From Catenulispora sp. MAP5-51 (GTDB lineage: Bacteria; Actinomycetota; Actinomycetes; Streptomycetales; Catenulisporaceae), in the NCBI RefSeq assembly GCF_041261205.1, contig NZ_JBGCCH010000005.1:186001-250000 (forward strand): a stretch of DNA of 64,000 nt, read 5' to 3'. Below are positions 44,058 through 53,402 of the stretch, one piece after another. A model generated the notes under the pieces. The model saw only the letters and a program-made list of their open reading frames with translations. It ran no database searches and was not told the DNA's origin. The position numbers and the translations under genes were made by a program. Every line of letters starts with the position of its first letter. Positions within the stretch are counted from its first letter, which is position 1.

Positions 44058-44147
44058 ATGGCCGACGTGATTTTCGTCGGGATCACGATCGCGTTCTTCG
44101 CCCTTCTCGCGCTGATCGTCAAGGGGGTCGAGCGTCTTGAGCGCTGA
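44058..44147 (+). CDS. 29-residue membrane peptide preceding kdpF
   Basis: One predicted membrane helix (V-I-F-V-G-I-T-I-A-F-F-A-L-L-A-L) followed by a basic/acidic tail V-K-G-V-E-R-L-E-R. The start ATG 44058 has AAGGAG upstream, a better site than that of kdpF. It overlaps kdpF by 11 bp. I recall similar unnamed peptides before kdpF in other actinomycetes. It may help assemble or modulate the Kdp complex. Confidence 0.6.
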   Translation: MADVIFVGITIAFFALLALIVKGVERLER

Positions 44148-44226
44148 GAACATCATCGGCCTGATCGTGTCGGTCCTGCTGGTCGGCTATCTCATAGCGG
44201 CCCTGATCCTCCCGGAGAAGTTCTGA
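44137..44226 (+). CDS. kdpF: KdpF, small subunit of the Kdp potassium pump
   Basis: 29 residues, single membrane helix with N-I-I-G-L-I-V and the terminal L-P-E-K-F. This closely parallels mycobacterial KdpF. It probably starts at TTG 44137 and its stop overlaps the kdpA ATG (TGATG at 44224-44228). It stabilises the KdpABC complex in the membrane. Confidence 0.8.
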   Translation: MSAENIIGLIVSVLLVGYLIAALILPEKF

Positions 44227-45911
44227 TGTCGGACACCTGGGCCGGCTTGCTTCAAGTCGCCGCGCTGGTCCTCCTGCTGGCCGTGTCCTACCGGCCGCTG
44301 GGCGACTACATGGCGCACATTCTCACCACGAAGAAGCACTCTCGTGCGGAGAAGGTGCTTTACAAGGCGATGGGCGTTGATCCCGAGGCGGATCAGACGT
44401 GGGGCACGTACCTGCGTTCGGTGTTCGCCATCTCGGCGGTCGGGGTCCTGCTCCTGTATCTGCTGCTGCGGGTCCAGCACCACCTGATGATGGCGCTGGG
44501 CATGCCGAAGGTGAACGCGGACCTGGCCTACAACACGGCCGCGTCCTTCGTCACGAACACCAACTGGCAGAACTACTCGGGTGAGAACACCCTGGGCTAT
44601 GTCGCGCAGGCGACGGGTCTGGCGGTGCAGAACTTCGTGTCGGCCTCGGTCGGCATCGCGGTGGTCGCGACCCTGATCCGCGGCTTCACGCGCAACCGCA
44701 CCGACCGCCTGGGCAACTTCTGGGTGGACCTGACCCGGGTCCTGATCCGGCTGATGCTGCCGTTCTCCATCGTGTTCGCGGTGATCCTGGTCGCCTGCGG
44801 TTCGGTGCAGTCCCTGGGCGACCACATGACCGTGGTGCACACGATCAACGGCAACCAGAGCCTGTACACCGGTGCGACCGCCAGCCAGGAGGTCATCAAG
44901 GAGCTCGGCACCAACGGCGGCGGTATCTTCAACGCCAACTCCTCGCATCCGTTCGAGAACCCCACGGCGTTCACGAACCTGATCGAGATCTACCTGCTGC
45001 TGGTCATCGGTTTCGCGCTGCCGCGCACGTTCGGGAAGATGGTCGGCTCGCACAAGCAGGGCTACACCATCGTGTCGGTGATGGCGATCATCTGGATCGG
45101 CTCGTTGGCGTTCTCGACCTTCGCCGAGACCCACCACCACGGTGTGAACCTGGTCAGTGGCCACGCCGGCTTGGAGGGCAAGGAGTCCAGGTTCGGCATC
45201 CCGGCCTCGACCCTGTTCATGACGTCCACGACGTTGACCTCGACCGGCGCGATCAACTCCTGGCACGACTCGTACACGCCGTTCGGCGGCGGTGCGGCCA
45301 TGTTCAACATGATGTTGGGTGAGATCGCGCCCGGCGGTACCGGCTCGGGCCTGTACGGCATGCTGATCCTGGCGATCATCACCGTGTTCATCGCCGGTCT
45401 GATGGTCGGCCGCACGCCGGAGTACCTGGGCAAGAAGATCCGCCCGACCGAGATGAAGTACGCGGCGCTGTACATCCTCACCACCCCCGCCGTCGTGCTC
45501 ATCTTCACTGGTCTGGCGATGGCGCTGAAGGGCGAGACCGCCTCGATCAACTCGGGGAACCTGGGCCCCAACGGCAGTCCGTCGCCACACGGCTTCTCCG
45601 AGATCTTGTACGCCTTCACCTCGATGGGCAACAACAACGGCTCGGCCTTCGGGGGGCTGTCCGGCAACACCCATTGGTGGAACACCGCCGGCGCGCTGGC
45701 GATGCTGTTCGGCCGGTTCCTGCCGATGATCTGGGTGCTGGCGCTGGCCGGGTCGCTGGCCAAGCAGAAGCCGGTCCCGGAGACCGAGGGCACGCTCAAG
45801 ACCGCCTCGCCGCTGTTCGCGGGGATGCTGCTGGGCACCGTGCTGCTGGTCGTCGGCCTCACCTACTTCCCGGCCCTGTCGCTCGGGCCGCTCGCTGAAG
45901 GACTGCACTGA
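44226..45911 (+). CDS. kdpA: Potassium-transporting ATPase, K+-binding subunit
   Basis: 561 residues, about ten membrane helices with four selectivity-filter-like repeats, e.g. [24 protein letters not shown] and [10 protein letters not shown]. It forms the K+ pathway of the high-affinity pump. The ATG overlaps the kdpF stop and its own stop overlaps the kdpB ATG, giving strict coupling. Confidence 0.97.
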   Translation: MSDTWAGLLQVAALVLLLAVSYRPLGDYMAHILTTKKHSRAEKVLYKAMGVDPEADQTWGTYLRSVFAISAVGVLLLYLLLRVQHHLMMALGMPKVNADLAYNTAASFVTNTNWQNYSGENTLGYVAQATGLAVQNFVSASVGIAVVATLIRGFTRNRTDRLGNFWVDLTRVLIRLMLPFSIVFAVILVACGSVQSLGDHMTVVHTINGNQSLYTGATASQEVIKELGTNGGGIFNANSSHPFENPTAFTNLIEIYLLLVIGFALPRTFGKMVGSHKQGYTIVSVMAIIWIGSLAFSTFAETHHHGVNLVSGHAGLEGKESRFGIPASTLFMTSTTLTSTGAINSWHDSYTPFGGGAAMFNMMLGEIAPGGTGSGLYGMLILAIITVFIAGLMVGRTPEYLGKKIRPTEMKYAALYILTTPAVVLIFTGLAMALKGETASINSGNLGPNGSPSPHGFSEILYAFTSMGNNNGSAFGGLSGNTHWWNTAGALAMLFGRFLPMIWVLALAGSLAKQKPVPETEGTLKTASPLFAGMLLGTVLLVVGLTYFPALSLGPLAEGLH

Positions 45912-48037
45912 TGTCTGCCAACACCCTGACGGAAGCTGCTCCCGCGCCGCGGGCCCCGCAGCAGAACCCGGGCGGTGAACCGCGCCGCGTCGGCGGCGGG
46001 TTCCTGGACCCGAAGATGCTCTGGAAGTCGCTTCCGGACGCCCTGAAGAAGCTCGACCCCCGGGTCATGATGAAGAACCCGGTGATGTTCGTCGTCGAGG
46101 TCGGCTCCGCGCTGACCACGTACGAGGCCGTCACCAAGCCCTCGGTGTTCGCCTGGGTCATCACGGTGTGGCTGTGGCTGACCGTGGTGTTCGCCAACCT
46201 GGCCGAGGCCGTTGCCGAAGGCCGTGGCAAGGCCCAGGCCGCGACCCTGCGCAAGGCCAAGACCACGACCGTGGCCCGGCGCCTGGCGTCCTGGTCCCCG
46301 GGCCAGTCCGGCGCGGAGTCCGAGGTCCCGGGCACCGAGTTGCAGCTCGGCGACTTCGTGGTGGTCGAGGCCGGGCAGGTCATCCCGGGCGACGGTGACG
46401 TCGTCGAGGGTGTGGCCTCGGTGGACGAGTCGGCGATCACCGGCGAGTCGGCCCCGGTCATCCGGGAGTCCGGCGGCGACCGGTCGGCCGTGACCGGCGG
46501 GACCAAGGTGCTGTCGGACCGGATCGTCGTGAAGATCACCTCCAAGCCGGGGGAGACCTTCATCGACCGGATGATCAGCCTGGTCGAGGGCGCGAACCGG
46601 CAGAAGACGCCGAACGAGCTGGCGCTGAACGTGCTGCTGGCCTCGCTGACCATCGTGTTCCTGCTCGCGGTCGTGACCCTGCAGCCGATGGCCACCTGGG
46701 CCGGGGCCGCGCAGTCGCTGGTCGTCATGGTCTCGCTGCTGGTGGCGCTGATCCCGACCACGATCGGCGCGCTGCTCTCGGCGATCGGCATCGCCGGCAT
46801 GGACCGGCTGGTGCAGCGCAACGTGCTGGCCATGTCCGGCCGCGCGGTCGAGGCCGCCGGTGACATCAACACCCTGCTGCTGGACAAGACCGGAACGATC
46901 ACGCTCGGGAACCGCCAGGCCAGCGAGTTCGTGCCGGTGGCCGGCGTGGACAAGGACGCGCTCGCCGACGCCGCGCAGCTTTCGTCGCTCGCCGACGAGA
47001 CGCCCGAGGGCCGCTCCATCGTGGTGCTGGCCAAGACGGCTTATGGGTTGCGCGAGCGTCATCAGGGTGAGCTGAGCGGCGCGGAGTTCGTGCCCTTCAC
47101 CGCGCAGACCCGCATGTCCGGGGTCAACCTGGCCGACGGCCGGCAGGTCCGCAAGGGCGCCGGAGCGGCGGTCATGAAGTGGGTCCGCGACAACGGTGGT
47201 CACCCCACCGACGAGGTCGGCCAGGCGGTCGACGCCATCTCCGGCGCCGGCGGCACCCCGCTGGTGGTGGCCGAGTTCGTGCCCGGCAAGCCGGCCCGCA
47301 CCCTGGGCGTCATCCACCTGAAGGACGTCGTCAAGGAAGGCATCCGCGAGCGGTTCGCCGAGCTGCGGCAGATGGGCATCAAGACGGTCATGATCACGGG
47401 TGACAACCCGCTGACCGCCAAGGCCATCGCCGAGGAGGCCGGGGTCGACGACTTCCTGGCCGAGGCCACGCCCGAGGACAAGATGGCGCTGATCAAGAAG
47501 GAGCAGGAGGGCGGCAAGCTGGTCGCGATGACCGGCGACGGCACCAACGACGCCCCCGCCCTGGCCCAGGCCGACGTCGGCGTGGCCATGAACACCGGCA
47601 CCTCGGCCGCCAAGGAGGCCGGGAACATGGTGGACCTGGACTCCAACCCGACCAAGCTGATCGAGATCGTCGAGATCGGCAAGCAGCTGCTGATCACCCG
47701 CGGCGCCCTGACCACCTTCTCCATCGCCAACGACGTCGCGAAGTACTTCGCGATCATCCCGGCCATGTTCACGGTGATCTACCCGGGCCTGCACGTGCTG
47801 AACATCATGGGCCTGCACTCGCCGAAGTCGGCGATCACCAGCGCCATCATCTTCAACGCCCTGATCATCATCGGCCTGATCCCGCTGGCCCTGCGCGGCG
47901 TGCGCTACAAGCCGTCCTCGGCCTCCGCGCTGCTGCGCCGCAACCTGTGGATCTACGGCGCCGGCGGTCTGGCGCTGCCCTTCGTCGGCATCAAACTGAT
48001 CGACCTGATCGTCATGTACATCCCCGGACTGAAGTAG
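45911..48037 (+). CDS. kdpB: Potassium-transporting P-type ATPase catalytic subunit
   Basis: 708 residues. The actuator motif T-G-E-S is at about 177, the phosphorylation motif D-K-T-G-T-I-T at about 325, and the hinge T-G-D-G-T-N-D-A-P at about 540, with seven membrane helices. It hydrolyses ATP to drive K+ uptake through KdpA. Length and motifs are normal. Its stop is followed by kdpC after 13 bp. Confidence 0.97.
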   Translation: MSANTLTEAAPAPRAPQQNPGGEPRRVGGGFLDPKMLWKSLPDALKKLDPRVMMKNPVMFVVEVGSALTTYEAVTKPSVFAWVITVWLWLTVVFANLAEAVAEGRGKAQAATLRKAKTTTVARRLASWSPGQSGAESEVPGTELQLGDFVVVEAGQVIPGDGDVVEGVASVDESAITGESAPVIRESGGDRSAVTGGTKVLSDRIVVKITSKPGETFIDRMISLVEGANRQKTPNELALNVLLASLTIVFLLAVVTLQPMATWAGAAQSLVVMVSLLVALIPTTIGALLSAIGIAGMDRLVQRNVLAMSGRAVEAAGDINTLLLDKTGTITLGNRQASEFVPVAGVDKDALADAAQLSSLADETPEGRSIVVLAKTAYGLRERHQGELSGAEFVPFTAQTRMSGVNLADGRQVRKGAGAAVMKWVRDNGGHPTDEVGQAVDAISGAGGTPLVVAEFVPGKPARTLGVIHLKDVVKEGIRERFAELRQMGIKTVMITGDNPLTAKAIAEEAGVDDFLAEATPEDKMALIKKEQEGGKLVAMTGDGTNDAPALAQADVGVAMNTGTSAAKEAGNMVDLDSNPTKLIEIVEIGKQLLITRGALTTFSIANDVAKYFAIIPAMFTVIYPGLHVLNIMGLHSPKSAITSAIIFNALIIIGLIPLALRGVRYKPSSASALLRRNLWIYGAGGLALPFVGIKLIDLIVMYIPGLK

Positions 48038-48050
48038 GAAGGAGCCGACC

Positions 48051-48698
48051 ATGAAACTCGGAGCAGCAATCCGGCGGCACACCGCCGCCATCCGGGCCAT
48101 GCTGGTGTTCACGGTGATCCTCGGAATCGCCTACCCGCTGCTGGTCACCGGCATCGCGCAGCTGGCGTTCAAGGACAAGGCCAACGGCTCACTCATCAAG
48201 AACGCGCAGGGCCAGGTGGTCGCTTCCAGCCTGCTGTGCCAGCAGTACGTCGACAAGTCAGGCGACGCCCTGCCGCAGTACTTCCAGGCCCGGCCGTCGG
48301 ACGCCACGAACTCCGCCAATTCGAGCGACCCCGGCTGTAACTACTCCTACTCGGCCGGCTCGAACCTGGGCACCGACAGCGCCACGCTGAAGAACACCAT
48401 CGAGGGCCGCATCGCCTCCTACGCCAAGGCGTACAACGTGGACCCGACCAAGGTGCCCGAGGACGCGGTGACCGCCTCGGCCTCCGGCATGGACCCGGGT
48501 ATCTCGGTCCAGAACGCCGACGACCAGGCCGCCTCGGTCGCCAAGGCCCGCGGCGTGGACCTGGCCACGGTGCAGAAGCTGGTCAAGACCAACACGACCG
48601 GGCGCTCGCTGGGGTTCCTGGGCGAGCAGTACGTGAACGTCGTGACCCTGAACCTGGCTCTGGACAAGACCCACCCGGTCGCCACGGCACAGAGCTGA
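48051..48698 (+). CDS. kdpC: Potassium-transporting ATPase subunit C
   Basis: 215 residues. One N-terminal membrane helix (M-L-V-F-T-V-I-L-G-I-A-Y-P-L) and an extracytoplasmic domain with F-Q-A-R-P-S, N-S-S-D-P-G-C-N-Y-S and G-R-S-L-G-F-L-G-E. It bridges KdpA and KdpB. It has an AGGAAGGAG ribosome site. It is the last gene of the kdp operon, followed by a strong terminator. Confidence 0.95.
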   Translation: MKLGAAIRRHTAAIRAMLVFTVILGIAYPLLVTGIAQLAFKDKANGSLIKNAQGQVVASSLLCQQYVDKSGDALPQYFQARPSDATNSANSSDPGCNYSYSAGSNLGTDSATLKNTIEGRIASYAKAYNVDPTKVPEDAVTASASGMDPGISVQNADDQAASVAKARGVDLATVQKLVKTNTTGRSLGFLGEQYVNVVTLNLALDKTHPVATAQS

Positions 48699-48724
48699 GA
48701 GAGCGCCGGCAGGACGCCGGCGGC

Positions 48725-48764
48725 AAGGCTGCAAGGCTGCAAGGCTGCAAGGCTGCAAGGCGGC
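48725..48764. repeat. Five 8-bp tandem repeats after kdpC
   Basis: AAGGCTGC is repeated four times and followed by a variant AAGGCGGC that is also part of the terminator stem. Such a tract is prone to slippage, but it lies outside coding sequence. Confidence 0.85.
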
Positions 48765-48807
48765 GGGACTCGGTACGCGCGGGGGCGTACTGGTCCCGCC
48801 GCCTTGC
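48755..48807. terminator. Strong bidirectional terminator after kdpC
   Basis: GCAAGGCGGCGGGAC (48755-48769) pairs perfectly with its complement (48793-48807), with a further inner stem GTACGC / GCGTAC. It separates kdpC from a convergent gene ending at 48812. Confidence 0.8.
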
Positions 48808-48811
48808 GGTG

Positions 48812-49309
48812 CTAGCGCCCGTCGCAGAACACGCAATCGGGGTTGGCGACCAGCGGGGCGAGGACGCGGTGGCGCAGGCAGGAGCGGGCGACCACGTCTT
48901 CGGGACCGGGGAAGCAATCACCGTCGGGTTCCGCAGCAGCAGTATCGGTGTCGAAATCCTCGACCATTGCTTGGAACCGCCGCAGGACATCCCCGATCAG
49001 CGGCGGCGAGTAGTCGAGGTCGTCCCACCGGTACCGGCTGGCGGCCAGCGCGAGGGTGTCGAGCACGAGGTCCTTGTTCGCCGCCGCGTCCTCGCCGGGC
49101 TTTCCCCAGTCGAAGTCCTCGAGAGCGAAACCCACCATCCCGAGCCCGAAGACGTTCTGGTCCGACAGCGCGATGCGGCCGGCGAATCGGTAGCCCCACT
49201 CGGTGGTGACCGTGGCCGACGCGGCGAGCATCATCACGTCGATGAACGCTGACGTGTTGCCGTTGGACAGGGAGATCTCGTGCGCGCCGCCGGTGAAGGT
49301 GTTGCCCAT
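48812..49309 (-). CDS. Hypothetical protein
   Basis: 165 residues, soluble, no recognised domain. Asp/Glu-rich in the second half, with a C-terminal P-D-C-V-F-C-D-G-R (two Cys) and further Cys at about 132 and 144. It starts at ATG 49309, 11 bp after the stop of the DUF3592 gene on the same strand, so the two are probably one operon. No strong ribosome site. Function unknown. Confidence 0.6.
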   Translation of the reverse strand: MGNTFTGGAHEISLSNGNTSAFIDVMMLAASATVTTEWGYRFAGRIALSDQNVFGLGMVGFALEDFDWGKPGEDAAANKDLVLDTLALAASRYRWDDLDYSPPLIGDVLRRFQAMVEDFDTDTAAAEPDGDCFPGPEDVVARSCLRHRVLAPLVANPDCVFCDGR

Positions 49310-49320
49310 GGGCAAGCACC

Positions 49321-49698
49321 CTAAGGCGCCAGCACTATCCCGACTACGGCCCCCACACAGGCCAGCACGCCCGCGACCACGAAAGCCACATCCGCCCGCC
49401 CCCGCGACCCGAACACCAGCACCTGCGCCGGATCCGCGGGGTCGTAGTGCACCAGCACCGCCTCGCCGGCGACGCGCCGCGGGGAGAAGACCTCCACGTC
49501 GCGGCCGTCCTCGGTGGTGAAGGCCAGCATCGGGCGGTAGCCGTCCGGGGAGTCCTCCGGGCCGAGCGGGCGATCGACTATCCGGGCGAAAACCGCCACG
49601 CCGCCGGTCCGCATGCGCCGGCGCCAGCGCAGCTCCAGCGCGCCGGCCAGCAGCGCGATCAGCCCGCCGAGCAGCAGCACGCAGCCGAGGACCACCAT
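49321..49698 (-). CDS. DUF3592-family membrane protein
   Basis: 125 residues. An N-terminal membrane helix (V-V-L-G-C-V-L-L-L-G-G), then a beta-rich domain with R-P-M-L-A-F-T-T-E-D-G and V-H-Y-D-P-A-D-P, and a second helix at the C-terminus. The pattern is that of DUF3592 proteins, whose role is not known. It is divergent from the KimA-like transporter, and a KdpE-like box lies between them. GTG 49707 is an alternative start. Confidence 0.75.
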   Translation of the reverse strand: MVVLGCVLLLGGLIALLAGALELRWRRRMRTGGVAVFARIVDRPLGPEDSPDGYRPMLAFTTEDGRDVEVFSPRRVAGEAVLVHYDPADPAQVLVFGSRGRADVAFVVAGVLACVGAVVGIVLAP

Positions 49699-49739
49699 GG
49701 GATCCACGGTAGTCCGGCACACCGCGGCGCGTCTGGCAA

Positions 49740-49757
49740 CGCAAGCGGCATGCAAAC
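49740..49757 (-). promoter_or_regulatory. KdpE-like box, site C
   Basis: On the minus strand this reads GTTTGCATGCCGCTTGCG: TTTGC and CTTGC, 11 bp apart. It lies 80 bp before the KimA-like start and about 42 bp before the DUF3592 start. A GCATG within it creates a misleading upstream ATG. Confidence 0.6.
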
Positions 49758-49836
49758 GACTACTGCCCGATTCGTCCCCTCCCCGGATGTCAATCTGGAG
49801 ACGTTCAACGACGTCACCAGCTCCGAGGGGATTCCC

Positions 49837-51702
49837 GTGACCACAGGCGAGGCCGGCCGCGCGGCGCTCGCGGCCGACGACCCGGCCGCCCCGATCCGGG
49901 AGGGCGACCGGGAGCACGACCGCCTCACCGTCTCCCAGGGCCTGGCCGCGCTCTCCCTGGACGCCCTGGCCTCCGTGGCCTACGGCCCCGAGGCGATCGT
50001 CGTGGTGCTGGCCGTCGCCGGCGCGCACGGCCTGGGCTTCACCCTGCCGGTCACCCTGGCGATCGCCGGGCTGCTGGGCTTCCTCACCTTCTCCTACCGC
50101 CAGGTGATCGCGGCGTTCCCCGAGGGCGGCGGGGCGTACGCGGTGGCCGGGAAGTACCTCGGCAAGAACGTCGCGCTGGTCGCGGCGGCCAGCCTGATCA
50201 TCGACTACGTCCTGAACGTCGCGGTGTCGGTCTCGGCCGGTGTCGCCGCCCTCACCAGCGCCTACCCTTCGCTCTACGGCGACCGGGTCTGGCTGTGCCT
50301 GGCGGTGCTGGTCGTGATCACCGGCATCAACCTGCGCGGCGTCGCGGAGTCGGCGAAGGCGTTCATCGTCCCGACCGTGCTGTTCATCGTCGCGATCCTC
50401 GCGGTGATCGTGGTCGGCCTGGTCCGCTCGCATCCCGCGACCGCGCCGACCGGGCACGTCGCGGCCGCCGCCAACGCCGAGAGCGTCGGGGTCCTGCTGC
50501 TGCTCAAGGCGTTCGCCTCCGGTTGTAGCGCGCTGACCGGCGTCGAGGCCATCGCCAACGCCGTGCCCACGTTCCGAAAGCCGCGGGTCAAGCGCGCGCA
50601 GCGCACCGAGTCCGCGCTGGGCGCGCTGCTGGGCGTCATGCTCATCGGCCTGGCGCTGCTGATCCGCAAGTTCCACGTCGCCCCGGACCCGTCCAAGACG
50701 GTCCTGGCCCAGCTCACCGACGCCGCGCTCGGCCACAACGCGGCCTTCTTCGCGGTCCAGTTCGTGACCATGATCCTGCTGGCCCTGGCCGCGAACACCT
50801 CCTTCGGCGGCATGCCGGTCCTCACCAGCCTGCTGGCCCGGGACAACTACGTGCCGCACGTGTTCGCGCTGCGCGCCGACCGCCAGGTCTACCGCTGGGG
50901 CGTGCTGATCCTGGCGGGCCTGGCGGCGATCCTGCTGGTGGGAGCCAAGGGCGACACCCAGACCCTGGTGCCGGTGTTCGCCATCGGGGTGTTCATCGGT
51001 TTCACCATCTCCCAGGTCGGCATGGTCCGGCACTGGCGCCGCGAACGGAGCCCGGGCTGGCGGCGCCGGGTGGCGATCAACGGGACCGGCGCGGTGCTGA
51101 CGTTCGCGGCCCTGGCGATCGAGCTGATCTCGAAGTTCGGCGAGGGCGGCTGGCTGGTCGTGGTGATCGTGCCGCTGCTGGTCTTCGGGATGCTGCGGGT
51201 GCACCGGGCCTACCGGATCGTCGGGGACGTGCTGGGTCTGGGCCGCAAGCCCGAGCCCGTCGTGGAGCAGCAGGCGCTGGTGGTGGTCCCGGTCGGCGCG
51301 GTGTCCCGGCTGACGCAGGAGGCGATGTCCGCCGCGCTCTCGCTCGGCGACGGCGTGATCGCGGTGACCGTGCGCTACTCCGACGAGGACGACGCGGCCG
51401 AGTGCGAGCGCCTGCAAGCCGCCTGGCGCGCCTGGCAGCCGGACGTCCCGCTGGAGGTCCTCACCACCCACAAGCGCTCCCTGACGCGGCCGATGGTCGA
51501 CTACCTGAACCGGCTCGCGGCCACCGCCCCGGCCTCGCCGGGCGGCTTCGAGCGCGTCATGGTCCTGATCCCCGAGGTGGAACCGCGCCGGGCCTGGCAC
51601 CGTCTGCTGCACAACCAGCGCGGCGCCGTCCTGGACCGCGCGATCCGCCGGCACACCGAGGCGATCGTGTGCCGGATGCGATTCCACATCAAGGGGTGGT
51701 GA
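49837..51702 (+). CDS. APC-family potassium transporter, KimA-like
   Basis: 621 residues, close to KimA of Bacillus subtilis in length. About twelve membrane helices (residues ~50-460) with the hallmark L-A-L-D-A-L-A-S-V-A-Y-G-P-E type start (here L-S-L-D-A-L-A-S-V-A-Y-G-P-E) and F-P-E-G-G-G-A-Y. A C-terminal cytoplasmic domain of about 150 residues follows. KimA-type proteins are proton-coupled high-affinity K+ importers. GTG 49837 has GAGGGG six bases upstream; an upstream ATG lies inside the KdpE-like box and is rejected. Context beside kdp supports a K+ role. Confidence 0.82.
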   Translation: MTTGEAGRAALAADDPAAPIREGDREHDRLTVSQGLAALSLDALASVAYGPEAIVVVLAVAGAHGLGFTLPVTLAIAGLLGFLTFSYRQVIAAFPEGGGAYAVAGKYLGKNVALVAAASLIIDYVLNVAVSVSAGVAALTSAYPSLYGDRVWLCLAVLVVITGINLRGVAESAKAFIVPTVLFIVAILAVIVVGLVRSHPATAPTGHVAAAANAESVGVLLLLKAFASGCSALTGVEAIANAVPTFRKPRVKRAQRTESALGALLGVMLIGLALLIRKFHVAPDPSKTVLAQLTDAALGHNAAFFAVQFVTMILLALAANTSFGGMPVLTSLLARDNYVPHVFALRADRQVYRWGVLILAGLAAILLVGAKGDTQTLVPVFAIGVFIGFTISQVGMVRHWRRERSPGWRRRVAINGTGAVLTFAALAIELISKFGEGGWLVVVIVPLLVFGMLRVHRAYRIVGDVLGLGRKPEPVVEQQALVVVPVGAVSRLTQEAMSAALSLGDGVIAVTVRYSDEDDAAECERLQAAWRAWQPDVPLEVLTTHKRSLTRPMVDYLNRLAATAPASPGGFERVMVLIPEVEPRRAWHRLLHNQRGAVLDRAIRRHTEAIVCRMRFHIKGW

Positions 51703-51779
51703 CCCCGTGCGCAGCCGGCCGTGCTGGTTGAATGGGTCCGGACCGGCCGGCGCTTCGGCGTCGACAGCGCAGGTCGGCC

Positions 51780-51817
51780 ATTTGCATCGGGCATGCCGGC
51801 GTTTGCATCGCGCGAGC
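51780..51817 (+). promoter_or_regulatory. KdpE-like box, site D (four half-sites)
   Basis: TTTGC at 51781 and 51802 are 21 bp apart (two helical turns). Weaker half-sites CATGC (51792) and CGAGC (51813) fall 11 bp after each. The array ends about 75 bp before the second response regulator. Confidence 0.5.
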
Positions 51818-51892
51818 AAGCACCCCGAGCGGGGCACCGGGACTGTTGACTTGTCACGAGTGCCCGACTTCTGACGAGAACCGAGGGAGCCA

Positions 51893-52585
51893 GTGACCCG
51901 CATCCTGGTCGTCGACGACGAGCCGCAGATCCTGCGCGCGCTGCGCATCAACCTGAAGTCCCGGACCTACGAGGTCGAGACGGCGGCCAACGGCGTCGAC
52001 GCGCTGGCCTGCGCGGCCCGCAAGCTGCCCGACGCGGTCCTGCTGGACCTGGGCCTGCCGGACATGGACGGGGTCGAGGTGATCCTGGGCCTGCGCGGCT
52101 GGACCACGGTCCCGATCGTGGTCCTGTCCGGACGGTCCGATCCGCTGGAGAAGATCCACGCCCTGGACGCCGGCGCGGACGACTACGTCACCAAGCCCTT
52201 CGCCATGGAGGAGCTGCTGGCCCGGCTGCGCGCGGTGATCCGCCGCCACCAGCAGGCGCACGCCGGCACGGCCGGCGTCGAGACCAGCTCGGTGCGGCTG
52301 GGCAGCTGCGACATCGACCTGGCGGCGCACAGCGTGGACCGCGAAGGCGATCCGGTGCGCCTGACCCGCACCGAGTGGGCCCTGCTGGAGGTCCTGCTGC
52401 GCCATCCCGGCCAGCTGGTGAGCACCGCCCGGCTGCTGGCGGACGTCTGGGGCAACAGCCACACCGGCGAGGCCGGGTACCTGCGGTTCCACATGGCGCG
52501 CCTGCGCCGCAAGCTGGAGGACGATCCGCAGAACCCACGGCACCTGATGACCGAGTACGGGACCGGATACCGCTTCGTCCCCTGA
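51893..52585 (+). CDS. Second KdpE-like response regulator
   Basis: 230 residues, closely similar to the KdpE encoded at 36788-37489 over both domains (D-D at 8-9, Asp52, Lys101; output domain L-T-R-T-E-W, V-W-G-N-S, R-R-K-L-E). GTG 51893 has GAGGGAG upstream. It has no kinase partner next to it, so it may answer to the single KdpD in the window, to another kinase, or form heterodimers with KdpE. It follows the KimA gene. Confidence 0.88.
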   Translation: MTRILVVDDEPQILRALRINLKSRTYEVETAANGVDALACAARKLPDAVLLDLGLPDMDGVEVILGLRGWTTVPIVVLSGRSDPLEKIHALDAGADDYVTKPFAMEELLARLRAVIRRHQQAHAGTAGVETSSVRLGSCDIDLAAHSVDREGDPVRLTRTEWALLEVLLRHPGQLVSTARLLADVWGNSHTGEAGYLRFHMARLRRKLEDDPQNPRHLMTEYGTGYRFVP

Positions 52586-52617
52586 GCCGTGTGGGACCGC
52601 GAAGTCAGCATCGGCCC

Positions 52618-52927
52618 ATGGAACACAGCCAGGCTCGAGCAGAACGCACACTGGCGGCGTGGGAACGGATCGCGGCGTGGCTGCGGACGCATGCGCCGCA
52701 GACGTACGCCGCGCTACCCGGGTCCTTCGAGGTTACGCGTGCTGCCGCCGAGCCCGGCTGTCTGGTGCCGTGTCAATGTGCTTGAGGGCATCGCCGACGG
52801 ACTCCACGGCGCCCCGGTACACGCAGGAATCCGCCGTGCGGGAACCGTCGACGGGTGTCTGTCGTGGAGGGCCATGAAGGACACCCGCACAATACCGTCG
52901 GGGTGGGTGCCGGTCGGGCCTGCGTAG
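52618..52927 (+). pseudogene. Decayed SMI1/KNR4 (SUKH)-like gene
   Basis: The first part (52618-52785) encodes W-E-R-I-A-A-W-L-R-T-H-A-P, the typical SMI1/KNR4 N-terminal helix, and then stops. A different frame continues to 52927 with L-S-W-R-A-M-K-D and W-V-P-V-G, resembling the end of such a domain. A frameshift and loss of the middle would explain this. SUKH proteins are often immunity proteins of toxin systems. Weak evidence. Confidence 0.35.
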
Positions 52928-52992
52928 GCCGCTACAACCATCGCCGCCTGTCGGACGTCTGAGACGGTGTGCGGCAAATTGTGCGGCAATCC

Positions 52993-53325
52993 ATGCGGCA
53001 AACCTGGATCCTGATCGTGCTGGGCCTGCTCCTGGTCGGGGGCGCGGCGTACATCGGCGTGCACCACACACACCTGGGCATCGACGTGGGCTCCAACGGT
53101 TTCACCCTGGCCCACGTCGAGGTCGACTGCGGCTCCCCGCTGTCCCGGAAGTATCCGCTGCCTGCGGGGCTCCAGTACACGGGCAAGGGCCCGTGCGCGT
53201 CGAGTTCGGCGCTGTCCCGGCAGCTGGTCGGGGGAGTGCTCGCCGCGGCGGCCGGGGCGGGGTGCCTGGTCATGGGGGTGACCGGGCTGGTCCGGCGGCC
53301 AGCGGCGACAGTGCATGGGGCTTAA
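52993..53325 (+). CDS. Small membrane protein with two helices
   Basis: 110 residues from ATG 52993; GTG 52969 or 52981 are in-frame alternatives created by a threefold 12-bp repeat. An N-terminal membrane helix (W-I-L-I-V-L-G-L-L-L-V), an extracytoplasmic segment with two Cys (V-D-C-G-S, G-P-C-A-S) likely to form a disulphide, and a second helix near the C-terminus. No known family recognised. Confidence 0.6.
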   Translation: MRQTWILIVLGLLLVGGAAYIGVHHTHLGIDVGSNGFTLAHVEVDCGSPLSRKYPLPAGLQYTGKGPCASSSALSRQLVGGVLAAAAGAGCLVMGVTGLVRRPAATVHGA

Positions 53326-53402
53326 GCGTTTCGCCGGCCGCTGATCAGTGCCAGGGTGGGGCTCCGGCCGGCGGCGGGCGTCGGCCAATCGGGAGGGAAC
53401 CC

